49,063 nucleotides of DNA, taken from Ichthyophonus hoferi (lineage: Eukaryota; Opisthokonta; Ichthyosporea; Ichthyophonida; Ichthyophonidae). How positions within the stretch are numbered: position 1 is the stretch's first letter; every line of letters starts with the position of its first letter. The position numbers were made by a program, and so were the translations under genes. Location of the stretch: NCBI GenBank assembly GCA_002751075.1, contig NAOQ01000014.1:62634-111696 (forward strand). The letters are read 5' to 3'. Shown one piece after another: positions 12,661 through 24,184 of the stretch. Under the pieces are notes generated by a model, which did not search any database, was not told the origin of the DNA, and saw nothing but the letters and a program-made list of their open reading frames with translations.

Positions 12661-13316
12661 ATTAAAGCATTCTACGTCCTATCTGTTATATTATGTTTCT
12701 GGTGGATTTAGGTTCTTGCTTATCAATCATACAGTGATGCACTAGTGACACTACATGTCTATTGACCACAATATGCTTGATAAATTTATTTCATTAACAC
12801 TCTTACTTGTTAACGTATAGAGGTAGAAAAGTCTACTCTATAATAATGATCATATATATAAGCTATCATGTACACTATGCTATGTACTGAGTAAGTCATT
12901 GCTCCTGTTGCTCTTGGCACTCTGGAATCGTAGGAACCTTGAGAATTATGAAATTACATAATGTAATTGGGAATCATGTTGAAAAACGTAATCGCTTAAT
13001 TGCAGTTTCCGATCAGAAATGTTGCAAGATCGCTAACTACGAATGAACACGCTGTTATAATTGAAATGTCGATACATTGTTTGCATGTAGTGAATTAGTT
13101 AAGGAGCCATATAAGGAAACACTAGTATAACCTTATCGAGATAGAATCAGACACTTCTAGTGAGTGTCCATGACCTTTCAAGAATTGTATTAGCCAATAA
13201 GACTATTTTTGGTTGGCTCCATTTAAATTATTCAACCTAGCTACACTGTTAACCAAAAGTTAGCACTGGTGGTAAAACGAAGTATAAAAGAAAACAAAAA
13301 GCAATAATAAAGGCCC
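12661..13316. other. Intergenic, no gene seen
   Basis: AT-rich sequence with no phase-consistent exons. A TATA-like element (GTATAAAAG, about 13281-13289) lies about 30 bases before the GC-rich hairpin patch that follows, which could make it a promoter for whatever was encoded downstream; that is inference only. Confidence 0.35.
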
Positions 13317-13400
13317 GGCCGCTCACACATGTGCGGCCCCCGGCACACTCGGGTATATGCGGCAACCCCGCATGTATGTGTACATGTACACTACCGCTTT
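13317..13400. other. GC-rich twin hairpins in AT-rich DNA
   Basis: Two adjacent inverted repeats stand out from the background: GGCCGC (13317-13322) paired with GCGGCC (13333-13338), and ATGCGG...CCGCAT (about 13357-13373). They precede a GC-richer kilobase with overlapping open frames and follow a TATAAAAG box. They could be an element terminus, a structured leader, or the edge of inserted DNA. No target-site duplication could be confirmed by eye. Confidence 0.5.
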
Positions 13401-13452
13401 AGGCAAATACGAATACGTTCGTGGCACACAAAACTTTGCGTTCATTTAATAT

Positions 13453-14415
13453 TTGTTAAACATCATAATACATATATATAGTCCTATTATACAACACACA
13501 ATTGGCCACCTCAAAGCCTATAAACAAGTCGCTCGAAGTATCACAGATTGCTATAGGGTTATGGGCCCAGTACACTTCCACTGTACCACTCTGCTACATA
13601 CAGATTCTGTTAGGATTACGGACCGGTACGTTTTCACGGCAAAGCAGCTCAGCTACACACAGGACAACAAGTTTCTGGCCATTCAGGAGAGGCAGCAACT
13701 CAACGTTATTGAATACAGCAAATCTCCAGCTCCGTTCCCTTCATCCACGAGAACAGCAGTTATGCCAACAAAGGAAGTCCCTTTGTCAGTTCCCCTGCAC
13801 ACCTTCATTTTTTCGGAAGTTGTCCAAAAATAGGCTGTTAGAGCAATACAGGCTGCATTGATTATTCGGGATATTCATCGATAAACACATTCAGCCTAGA
13901 TATGATGGATACGGATCAACTGCCGTTCGAGTCTGAGTTCCGGCCATACAAGACTCCACTATAAGTGTTTCTAACCCAGCAAATAGCATACATTGCAGCA
14001 TCCTTGAATGGATTGTTTTTTTTTGACACTGGGAAAGTTGTACGGTGACAACACGAGTGCTGTACGGCTATACAACAAAACGTGTTGTTCAAAATAATAA
14101 CACGTTTTTTTTTTGGTCACTTGGTTGTCTGCCTTTCACACTGTCTTTAAATCTGCATTCGAACTATAAACATTGCCAGCTTCAAAGTGACATCAAGGCA
14201 ACGTGTGCAAAACTGGGCGACACTTACATATCATCTTGGCCGCCAGTTACCAGATGCAAGAGCCAGAGCCAGAGCCAGAGCGAGCAGAAACATTTGACAT
14301 GCTGTGGGATGAACTGTCTTCCATATTTTTTTACATTAGGAGTCGTGCCACAGTCCTTTCTGAATGTCATCAGGAATTATCTAGTTTATTTAGTGAGCAA
14401 CAAGCTTACAATTAA
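13453..14415 (+). other. GC-richer patch with unresolved coding-like frames
   Basis: Within this patch several plus-strand stretches look protein-like but lie in different frames: 13453-13833 (VFTAKQLSYTQDNKFLAIQ), about 13900-13962 (MDTDQLPFESEFRPYKTP), 14110-14250 (LNLHSNYKHCQLQSDIKATC) and 14251-14415, ending LSSLFSEQQAYN and a stop after an EPEPEPE run. I could not join them with convincing GT/AG borders and matching phase. This is either a multi-exon gene with splice sites I missed or a decayed insertion. A small inverted repeat ACAACACG...CGTGTTGT spans 14048-14088. Confidence 0.3.
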
Positions 14416-16200
14416 GTAGTTGCCATGTTAAAGTTCTTTGCACATTCCTTTTTCATACTCTTAATGCCCTAGGTAAAATAATCCGTCTAGGCTAAAGGGG
14501 AGTGTTTAAGCAGGAATATTTAATAAATTTGAGTATTTCAATCGTAACACTTTATATAGCCTTAAACTTTTAATATTATTAGTAATTACTATTACATATG
14601 TAGCCTGGGAAGATAGTTAGTACAATGTACTGGTGTTAAATGGCAATCCAAGATGATTCATCAAAATTGAACCAGCCAATGGTAAAGATTCTGTAACTTA
14701 GACATTCTGTCTAAGACAAGTCCTGCACACTTGCTTAATAATAATAAAATATGTCTTAACAGATCTGTACTCCGTGTATGCAATAGCACACGCTAAAACC
14801 CTTTTTAATTCGGTATTGTCTCTCTTTCTAAACAAATATGTCATATGAACGCTCGTATCTAGTTATTATTCTCAACATTTGTTACATGTGCTTATTACTA
14901 AAAAAGAGAAAATGTTCGTTCATAGTTGATATTGGTAAGGAGTCTTTGCAAATGCTCCATATTCTTACTGGTTCAAAAGCTTGCTATAAAGGTCAACAAT
15001 TCAATCGATTATAGAAATAACCCTACACTAAAAATATACAACCAAACATATACTATATAGGCATTGACCATTTTTTAATTCAATAGAACTCACATATGAT
15101 ATGATGAGAAATAATGCAAAACTGGTTTTAAATGAAAGAAGTATAAATACGAGGCTTCATGTAATAATAAAGAGACTAATGGATAAGTAGCATCATCACT
15201 GTTCAGTTACTTAAAAATTATTATTAATAATACCGGTTATAAAAAAGTTATATTCCGGAATTTAATGTGTTTTTGCATGTATTCATATTATATCTATAGC
15301 TTTTAAAGAGGTTGAAGTGTATTTAATCTAGATAATTTACTAGAAGGCCAGCTAGTCCAGTCTGGTGTCACTTCGCATAATATTGTCGATATTATGGCCA
15401 TATATTTATAACAAGATGAGTGGTCGCATGAAAGAACCCGGATGGTTGATGTATATATAGATATATAATTTCAGGGAAGAGTTCAATAGTTTTATTGTTC
15501 TTTATATTAACCCCTTAGTGTAGTTGTAGCTTAGTAAATACTTTCATGGAGAAAGGAAATTAAATAAATTTGATAAAACTAGGTCATAGTTATCATGTAT
15601 GTTGAGATACTTCAACCCTAACAAGTGTTTGTTTAGCTGAATATTTCATTATGTTTCACTCAAAAATACATATTATTTATGTAGAACTGAACCTCTAAAT
15701 GTTAAGCAGCGTTTAGAATGAGATTTCAATAAGTAATTGAGAGTTAAACATAAATTAAGAATAATTGATTAACTGCATGATGTCATTATAGTTAATTAAG
15801 ACTAGATGTTTGGTGCAGTCTAGAAAGTAAATTTACCATGGTTTTAATGAATGTTAGTCATTGCCATTTTATCAAAAATAGTGATTGATGATATATACGT
15901 GGTACATAACATCTAGAATGATTCTTTGCATAATCAATGGACAGCTGATTGATAACCACTCATGCAAACAAAGCTCTAGAATGATCCTTTAAATAATCAT
16001 TGGACAACATGTTGCTGACAACATGTTAGATAGCAGTTAGGTTGAGTTTCTATTTGATAATATGTTTATCTCAAATGCTTATCACATGTTCAATTAGTAT
16101 TAACCCAAACTAACAACTATATAACCAGCAGTTACGGATTTAGTCTGGATTCTGATTTCATAATGTAAAACAATAAAGTAACATACGTAGTATTTATTTA
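14416..16200. other. Intergenic with one short tandem duplication
   Basis: No exon set found. A direct repeat starting CTAGAATGATYCTTT occurs at 15913 and 15976 (period 63). A short hairpin CTTAGACA...TGTCTAAG lies near 14697-14715. AATAAA motifs occur but have no coding region to serve. Confidence 0.4.
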
Positions 16201-16310
16201 TTTAAAAAATAGTAATGACAGTTAAGAGAAGAGATATTTCAATTTCTTCTGTCCTAAAATTCAAATGTAAGACTACCACAGAAACTACAACTAAATTGGG
16301 ATTTATATAG

Positions 16311-16609
16311 AAAAAAAAAAAAACGAGCTCTCCTCTGATACTAGTGATGAGGAAACATCAAAAAATCTACTTGAGGACTTTGCTATTACCACAAGCCCAG
16401 AATCAAAAGAAGAAGAAGAGGAACATCATGTGTTAGTTGGCAATGACCTTGTATCAACATTCAGCAATAAAGATTCCAACAACATATATGACACAATACC
16501 TAGTAAAAAATTCAAAACTTCTATATCTCTCAACCAACTGCACAAGTTTGAACAGGAATTATCAAACGCTTTAGTTTATAAGTTACCAGACCACCATCCT
16601 CAAATATAA
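16311..16609 (+). CDS. Acidic coding exon of unknown gene, ends in stop
   Basis: After TATATAG|A the frame is open for about 98 codons to TAA at 16607: a poly-Lys start from an A-run, then SSDTSDEETSKNLLEDFA, an acidic ESKEEEEE block, and KFKTSISLNQLHKFEQELS before the end HHPQI. Composition (Ser, Asp, Glu, Lys, Asn) is that of a disordered nuclear-type protein and not of random AT-rich DNA. The nearest upstream candidate, ATG at 16215 (MTVKRRDISISSVLKF) with a GTAAGA donor at 16267, has the right phase but would create a stop at the junction, so the true first exon is elsewhere or this is a pseudogene. The same frame stays open about 50 codons beyond the stop. Function unknown. Confidence 0.4.
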
Positions 16610-17165
16610 ATCAATATTCCTGATAATATTCCTATTTCTAATAACCTCCCTGCACATTGTATATATAGTTCTTTAGTCTTTATACTGGGTTTTTTTCTAG
16701 ATTGGCAATTTTATATCAGGAATTTATCATTGTCTATATTTAAGGAAAATCTATAGGATTAAATTGACTGACCATTATTTTTTTGCCTTTGATAATACAT
16801 AGTCTAATGCCATATTCGTAAATTTGAAGCATCTACCAGAACACTACATTTTCTTCTGATATTCTCTCAAGCTACCCGATCTCATTATTTATCAAATTTC
16901 TCAAGTAAGTTTATCTGAGGTTTTACTTTAATTATATTATTTATTTAAGGGTTTATTGGAATAATTACTGCTTCCCTGTATCTATACGTTTCTTTACTCT
17001 AGGGGAATATGTACTTATAACAACAAAGTTTAGTGAAATCTGCAGTTAGTCCAATATATATAAAATGGCGGATTTCATGGTAAAAATGTTAAAAATGAAA
17101 GTCCAAAATTGAAAGAAGGGCCAATAGTGATGGTGACATAAAATACACAGTCAATAATAGCTTTT

Positions 17166-17535
17166 ATGGCTGCCAGTGTAAAGTGTAGTGCTATCAATAC
17201 AAGTCTGAACCAGTCTTTAAGACCAAAACTTGGGAGTCTAAAAACAAAGTTGAGGACCCCAAATCAATCAAGTAATGGTATGTTTTGAGACTAACAATAA
17301 CCTAATAAAGTATTCAATGCTGTTATGTAATATTATTTCAATAATTTGACCACAGTCAGCGCAGAAATCTAGGCTAGATTTATAGGCTTACACAGATTCA
17401 TATATATATAATGAGTCCATTGGCAATCTCTCACAACATTATGCTACGTATTACTGTGCCACCCATCCTCCATTCTACAGCATATCTGGTCTGGATTCTG
17501 GAAATAACCTGGATTCAGATAACTATAAAAATTAG
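17166..17535 (+). CDS. Two-exon small protein, 83 residues, unknown function
   Basis: Exon 1 17166-17277 starts MAASVKCSAINTSLNQSL and continues with a basic stretch KLGSLKTKLRTPNQSS; the donor is AATG|GTATGT. The 118-base intron ends CTTACACAG. Exon 2 17396-17535 reads ESIGNLSQHYATYYCATHPP and ends LDSDNYKN then TAG. Phases agree (one base plus two). The protein has no signal peptide or membrane segment and I recognise no domain; the basic, Ser/Thr-rich N-terminus looks disordered. It lies just upstream of a 158-bp tandem duplication that begins four bases past the stop. It could also be a fragment of a larger gene. No AATAAA lies close behind. Confidence 0.45.
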
Positions 17536-17538
17536 AAA

Positions 17539-17855
17539 CCCATGAATGTTACGTTTCTGCCAAACAAAAAGAGCGTAGTCCTGAGATTAGATTAAAACAT
17601 ACACCAACGCAAACACACATAGGATATAATGATAATTAATTATTTAAAACATTCAAGGATTAATCATAAACAATCCAATTCAGTTATAATTTTAATCCCA
17701 TGAGTGTCATGCTTCTTTGTTGAAAAAGAAAGAGCATAGTCCTAGCTAGAATCAGATTAAAGTATACACCAACGCAAACGCACATAGGATATAGTGATAA
17801 TTAATTACTTAAAACATTCAAGGATTAATCATAAAAAATCCAATCCAGTTATAAT
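17539..17855. repeat. 158-bp tandem duplication, two copies
   Basis: Copies start CCCATGAATGTTACG (17539) and CCCATGAGTGTCATG (17697) and share long blocks such as ACACCAACGCAAACRCACA and ACATTCAAGGATTAATCATA. Divergence is moderate (roughly 10-15% by eye), so the duplication is not recent. No coding frame runs through both copies. Confidence 0.85.
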
Positions 17856-19041
17856 TCTCTTATCTTTTAAATTCCCAACTGGAAGTTATAGGAGCTAGTT
17901 ATAGTTAATATGACTTAATGTATATGCATATTATTTTATTCTTGCTATTGGAAATCAAATTAGTATCTGTTGTACATAGTTCTATTTGACGTACTGCTAG
18001 TTAATCTAGATAGTTCTCACAAAAAAACAAGGCTCAGTTTAAGATTGAATTGCCATTATTAGGTTTAATTGGCGTCACTATTTTATGACATTATAGGCCA
18101 TATTAGGCAGTGCGGCCCGAAATAATTTGACCCGAATCTAATATATACTTGGCCATAGCAATCTTTGTGTAATTATCAAACGTGTCAATTAGCAGTTCAT
18201 AATAATCAATTAAAAATAACAATTGGAAAGTAATAGTAAGTAAACATTAATTATATAATATTTTTTTTAAAAAAATATGTTTTAAGGTTTTTACAATTTT
18301 TTATTTTTTTTACGATAAATAAGTAATTGCATCTTACCTATAGTCCTAGTTATACCTGTCTAAACCCGACTCGACCAGTTAATAGTTACTTTTACCAAAT
18401 GGTACCACAATTGACCAATTACACCACATGTTCAAGCTATATGCCAGAGGAGAGCAAAACTAAATTACCCAACCAGCTTATTTTAGCAGTGATATATTAC
18501 TTCTTTAAGACAATTACCATTATTATTAAAATATTTAAAATGTAAGACACTTTATAACCAATCAACAAAACAATCAAATTTTAATAACTTGTAATTTAGT
18601 TATTAATATTTAAAGTATTTGCCGATTTTCTCGCACATGTGCATGTGCTTTGCGACGATGGATAAGCAGCTATACATGTTGTATGTACGCCCGCCTAGCT
18701 TTCCAGTGGGGTCTTCACACAATGTATGTGTTTGTTACTAGTCTAGTTTTTATGTGCAATATATTTAAGATTATTTAATTGCTATATAGAGCTGTTTAAA
18801 AACTTTTTGGTTTTTGGGTTGTGTAAGTTTTATTTATTAATTTCAGGTTTACGTGTGGGTTTAGTTGTTGTTCTCATGGTTATATTATACATTGTGGTGA
18901 CTTGCTACATAGTAGTGACTTGTTACATGCTTGACTAATATTATTAACTTGAATACATTTTATGTGTCGTCAAAATTGCACTGTGTTGTTTCTAACTTTA
19001 ATAATTTCCTTACAGACTCTTGTGTATTTATAAAAATAAAA
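17856..19041. other. Upstream region of BTF3
   Basis: One open stretch at 18327-18545 (plus) has a balanced start (SPSYTCLNPTRPVNSYFYQM) but ends in AT-rich filler and lacks a supported partner exon. A 5'-UTR intron of BTF3 is possible: GTGTAAGTTTT near 18823 could be a donor for the acceptor CCTTACAG at about 19007-19014, just before the leader and ATG. That is inference from motifs only. Confidence 0.35.
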
Positions 19042-20478
19042 ATGAACGCGGAGAAGCTTGCTAAGTTGCAAAAGGATGTTCGCATCGGCGGCAAGGGTAC
19101 TCCCCGCCGCAAGAGAAAAGTAAATATCCCTTTGGCTGCATGCCTTTTTCTTTTTTAATGTCCTTTACCTCTCCCCGGTCCCTTCTTTAACAAACTTCTA
19201 CAAGTTATTCTTTTTATTCAAAATCCTTTACAAAACATTTACATTTATGAGTTCCAGGCATAATTTTAAAGCATATATTGAGTAGGAAAAATACTCAATA
19301 TCAAGGGACGGTGCAATTTTTCTTAATGTCAATACTTGTTTTTTTGTAGATATTTTTTTTTTGGCGATTTTTCATATTTCATTTTTTCCAGGTGTTTTGG
19401 AGGCAACTTGAAAAAAAAAAACGGCAGAATTTGGAATGGCATGTAAAAAGTTCACAATTGTTCAATGTTCAACTGATTCGTTTTACTTAATTTTCCATAC
19501 TTAACTTTTTATTGGTAGTTTATATGTGAACGTAAACAATAAACATATGGACAAAGGACATCATTTTTAAAAAGGGTAGCTGACTAAGTATTATTTTCTA
19601 TGAAGGTGATGCACCACTCTTCTGCCACCAGCGAGAAGTCCCTTCAGGCTGCGTTCAAGAAGTTGGCTGTTAACCCCATCCCCGGGTTTGAGGAGGTCAA
19701 CTTCTTCAAGGATGATGGCAATGTGCTCCACTTCCAGAACCCCAAGGGTAATTTGCGTTAATGTTGCATGGGGGCTTAACATTTGATACTTTTCAGACCT
19801 TTTTTTTTGTCCAATGTTACTACATATTGTAATTGCATAGAAGCATATAAGTACATTCCTTGTAATGAAATATGCTCACATTCTATACCTTTACCACGAA
19901 TATTTTATATATGCGTAAGCATGTTTCTTATGCATTTTTAAAACTGGATGCATACACTGCAAAGGCTGTGCTATCAAATAATCCATTAATGAGTAATAAT
20001 TTCCTTACAGAGGTGCGCGCTAACCTGAACTGCAAGTGCTTCACTGTCACTGGCAAGAGTCAAGAGAAGGGTAAGTTGTCATTTCATATTATAATGTTAT
20101 ACATAGAAGTACTAGAGTACGATCCGGAAGTGTATTTTCCTGTTGTTTTTTTATTAGCAATAGTTCCCTTGCATGGTATGGTATTATTGGTCAACCCAAA
20201 ATTAATACATATTACTCCCTACCTGCATAACCTATAACTATAGTTATACACATTGTATAGTATATTATATTAACCCACACTTTTTCTATACAGCCCTCCA
20301 GGATCTCCTCCCCGAGATCATCCATCAGCTCGGAGCTGACAACCTCGCCTCTCTCCGCGCCATGGCTGATCAGTACCGTGCTGAGACCTCTGCCGCGGCG
20401 GCCGCCCCCAACGATGATGATGATATTCCCGAACTTGTGGAAAACTTCGACGCTAAGGTTACCACCAAGGCCGAATAG
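19042..20478 (+). CDS. BTF3: Nascent polypeptide-associated complex subunit beta (BTF3), complete
   Basis: Ribosome-bound chaperone subunit that pairs with NAC-alpha at the nascent-chain exit and limits mistargeting to the ER. Exons 19042-19119, 19606-19747, 20011-20070, 20294-20478 join in phase to 154 residues, normal for the family. The start [19 protein letters not shown] is typical, and the basic ribosome-binding motif RRKRK closes exon 1. The NAC domain core follows ([54 protein letters not shown]), then an Ala-rich and acidic tail ([13 protein letters not shown]). The exon 2/3 junction adds a Glu between NPK and VRANL where relatives have NPKV directly. Codons are clearly more GC-rich at third positions than other genes in the window, as expected for a very highly expressed gene. 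AATAAA lies 22 bases after the stop. Confidence 0.97.
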
Positions 20479-20499
20479 ATAGTCTTTTAATACCTATTG

Positions 20500-20505
20500 A
20501 ATAAA
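20500..20505 (+). terminator. Polyadenylation signal of BTF3
   Basis: AATAAA lies 22 bases past the BTF3 stop codon, in the normal position for a cleavage and polyadenylation signal. Confidence 0.75.
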
Positions 20506-22138
20506 TATCATTGTTCATTTGAAAAAATTGTGTGGGTTAGTGAGTTGTAGCTACTTTAATTAATAAATTCAAATTTGTTGGGGATGTTGAAATTAGCGCA
20601 CAATTTTCCTGTAATGCGAGTAACCTTCTAACGATGTATATATATATATATAGAAAATTGTGAGGCTGCAACACTGTATTTTCTTTAGAATATACAATTG
20701 ATTGCATGTTCTGTATTAATCATTATAGCTGGAGAGTTTGATGGCTGTTATTTTGGCTTACTGTTTGTTTATTCGCATGTGAAATTTATGCTCAAGGTTT
20801 TAATGAGTAGATAGTGGTAAACCAATCAACTATTATAATTGTTACATTTTTATGGTTCCTAGGTGCGCGAGTATTTGTACCAGATAAAATATTCGTTACA
20901 TGAAAAAAAAAAAACTGTGGCTATGACAATGGAAAATGGTTCGAGGGATAAGATTGTCGTTTTTATATTAATCAAATAATTCACCAAGGGAGTTTCCAAC
21001 GGAATTGAGTCAAAACTTTAACTCGATTGTAGGGCTGGAAATGTGTTATAATCAGGTTTTAATTGCAACTCAAACCTTTTTGTCTGACTGTATCCCGATC
21101 ATTCTGTTTACAACGCAACTGGAAATGATCAATTTGATGCTTTTAACTAGTTATTGAAATACTACGATTGGCGCTTTATTCCTGAAAAACTTACTATTAT
21201 AGATGTGAAGCATTCATTAAGATTCTGTCAAAAAATGGCCCGGATCGTATTCCTCGACCATTTCTACTGTATTCATAACATCCCGGTTAAAGTTTTACGT
21301 TTTTTATCGATATGGAAAGAGTCTCTACTTTCTGCATATCATCCCTGTTGTACCTCGACATCCTTCTACCCATTTATTTACTGCAATATACATTGTTACA
21401 AGGTTATTAGCTTTACACCTCACAATTTAAAAAATACTCTCTTAGTGGTCGCATCAAGCTTCTACCAGAGATACTGACAACCTCCATGAACTTATCAATC
21501 AGACCATTGATTTAAAAACATTATCAGCACCTGGTATTGATTCACACTGAATTACGCACAACTTAATATTCTACTTGAATGATAATTTCTCCTATTGATG
21601 AGCTTTTGTTGGGACAATACTAAGTCGTAGGTTGCCTCATTCACTATTACACTCTTAGTATTTACCTAATCAAAGTAAATAGATATTGGCATAGAATGGC
21701 GCTTTTTTTCTTGACTTACACATGATTGAAAATTGGTTTTATGAGGAGAGCCTAGCCTATTTGCACTATTTACATTACCTATGCTGTATCGATATTAAGG
21801 TCCTAGCCAATGATTGAAATGAGGGAATCGTTAGGTCACACGGCCATATCCTAGGCCATAATGATTATTGATTATTATATTTCAGTACTATAATATATAT
21901 AGGGCAACTAATGTATCAGATTTCGAATAAAAAACAATATTGATAATAACAAATACCATATTAGAGTAATTATAAATACAAAATATATCTTGTTATTTCT
22001 TGTATGATTGGTTTTGTTACACATACATGGTGTCTCATGATCTAGGTCTCTGTAGATCTAATTATGATAATTGACCGAGTTAGAAGCATGTTTCAAGGTA
22101 GCATCCCACACATTCTTATTCACACAATTATTTCTCCG
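20506..22138. other. Intergenic with decayed frames
   Basis: Around 20995-21560 (plus) a broken protein-like tract appears, including a 107-codon open piece at 21154-21477 and a short APGIDS motif near 21529 that recalls the conserved APG(I/P)D segment of non-LTR reverse transcriptases. This is too little to call a LINE. Elsewhere only AT-rich sequence and a (TA)n run at 20637-20652 are seen. Confidence 0.3.
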
Positions 22139-24025
22139 TTAAATGATAAAAATATTCCTCGATATATCATTCTTTTTCAACGCGTGTTCATAATTGTTTG
22201 CACTGCTGGACAAAAGTTTCATCTCTTTCTCCGTTTGGAGTAGTACTCCAAAAGGAATAAGCTCACGTGTTTTTGCAAGCTCTTCCCAATTCTGCCTGTA
22301 TATAGCTACATCTAGATACAGTAAGATATAATAGAAACACACATATATATATCCAATTATGTCCAGGCATGCAATATATATAAACACACCCTTCCCTCAT
22401 CCTTCTAACCAAATAGCAATAAAAAGGGGATATGTTCCCATACCAAATACCATAGCGCTAAAAGTTAGTAATCACTAACAATTGGGAGTTCATTATTATG
22501 ATAGGCTCTCGAACCAAGCTCTACTATATATCTTAATAGTCTAGTGTTTCCAAAAAAAAAAAAAACAGAGATTCTAAAGTTAAACACCAGGAAATCGTAC
22601 ACATTAAACGCGCCCATTGACACCTATTCCAATTTATATATTTAATCTCATGATTTATCAGGACATTACCTATCAGCTTTAATCTAGAGGTTTAAGTCTT
22701 GTTTGACTTACCAAGTATTTTTAACGGGAGTCACATTAGGATATCCTGCTATTGTTTACTTGGTTTCATTCAGTGTCTCTTCTGCTTTAGCAGTATTATG
22801 TACTATGTACCCACACGCATTTAAATTGACATGTTAATTAATATTCATACTCCCTCTAGACTAATACATAATTATATATTAACCTAGATAAGCTATAATA
22901 AAAAGGTATTTATACTAACTAAGAATATTTGATACTCGTAATAGGTACGGCAAAGCAGTATCATTTCTATAGTATTTTTGTTAATAGTTCAAAGTATAGT
23001 ACAGACTTTTTACCGTATTTTTCTTTTATTATCATACGACTTATATTTATCATTTCATCCCTTTTGTGTATTCTTCCAAGGTCTTTGATTTTTGCTTCTC
23101 TTCCAGTTCTACGATTGTTTACATACCTCATGCTTTTCAACTGTTACAAACATTATTATTATATATATTGCATTTTATTTTTGGAAAAATACATTTGCCC
23201 TTATAACAGCAATATTTTCTGTCTATTATCCAAATATATCAGATTGGAAAATAATGCAAAAAAGCCGTTTATTATAACAAACAAAAAGGAGGAAATGTAA
23301 TGATTGTACTAACTGAATAAGTTTCATTTATCATAACAATTGCATTATGTAAATTAGCGGCATGTATGACGAGAAACGACATTTACATATCTTTTAAAGT
23401 ATTGCATTATAAATTATAAGTCAAATACAATCAAAAATACAGTATGGCGAATAGGTTTAGATATAAACATAGCTATTGCAAAGAATCAAAAATATAAATA
23501 CGTTCATTTAGTCTTAAGTACTCAAATGGTCAAACATATCTATGTATATTGGACATATATTTTTTTATGCAACCTTAACCTAGATATCAATCAAATAAGC
23601 ACATTTGATAAACTAAATGCCATCAGAAACTGGCTTAGCATCTATAAAAAAGATAATAAATTAATTTATGTCAAGAAAAAGTGACAGGGTCATATTGGCC
23701 AGCAAGTAAACAATTTACTATAAAGGATTATTATCCTGCCAAAACAAAAACGAAATATTATATATCAATATAAGGGCTTTCATATTCTTAAAATAAATTA
23801 AAATTTGTTTACTAATGTTATAATAACAACATACATAAAAATATAATGAAAAATATAAGAAACAGAATAAGCCTCCACCCATTTTCTAATTTTATACCTC
23901 TAAAAATAATCAAAAAAAAAATACATGACAATATATATATATATATGATAACGATCTGGAGTAGTTCTGGTAACGTGTTTACAAATTTTGGGGGTTCCAA
24001 TTAGGTGTTGTTTAGAAGTCTCTTG
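22139..24025 (-). CDS. 3' exons of an unrecognised minus-strand gene
   Basis: Three exons join with matching phase: 24025-23983 (QETSKQHLIGTPKI), 22748-22712 (GYPNVTPVKNT), 22295-22139 (QNWEELAKTRELIPFGVLLQ ... YEHALKKNDISRNIFII, stop). Splice signals are good: CCCAG|C, TTT|GTAAAC, AATAG|C, TTG|GTAAGT, TACAG|G. The last 79 or so residues are hydrophilic and partly helical, with no domain I know. A variant poly(A) signal AATAAG lies about 20 bases past the stop. Upstream exons probably lie between 24.1 and 25.7 kb but I could not link them. The gene is convincing as a spliced unit; its function is unknown. Confidence 0.5.
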
Positions 24026-24184
24026 CTGGGCCAACAATAGAAACAGCGCTTAGCTTTAATCTGCTTTCAATAGAAAGATGACATAAATTTGATGTAAGAT
24101 AATGAGTGTATGTATAATGGTTTTATCTTTAACTATCTAAAGTATTCTTTTAAAAATTGGGGAGAGACTCTTGCCTTAAAACAC

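Noticed and set aside
22490-22525. A GGTTCGA-like T-loop suggesting a tRNA (minus strand)
   Set aside because: The flanking bases do not pair into a T-stem and no acceptor or anticodon stem could be drawn. Similar hits at 3313, 20938 and 27091 also fail.
22929-23300. A 123-codon hydrophobic plus-strand frame
   Set aside because: All-AT codons for Ile, Phe, Tyr and Leu, as expected by chance in very AT-rich DNA; no splice sites or promoter, and it overlaps an intron of a supported minus-strand gene.
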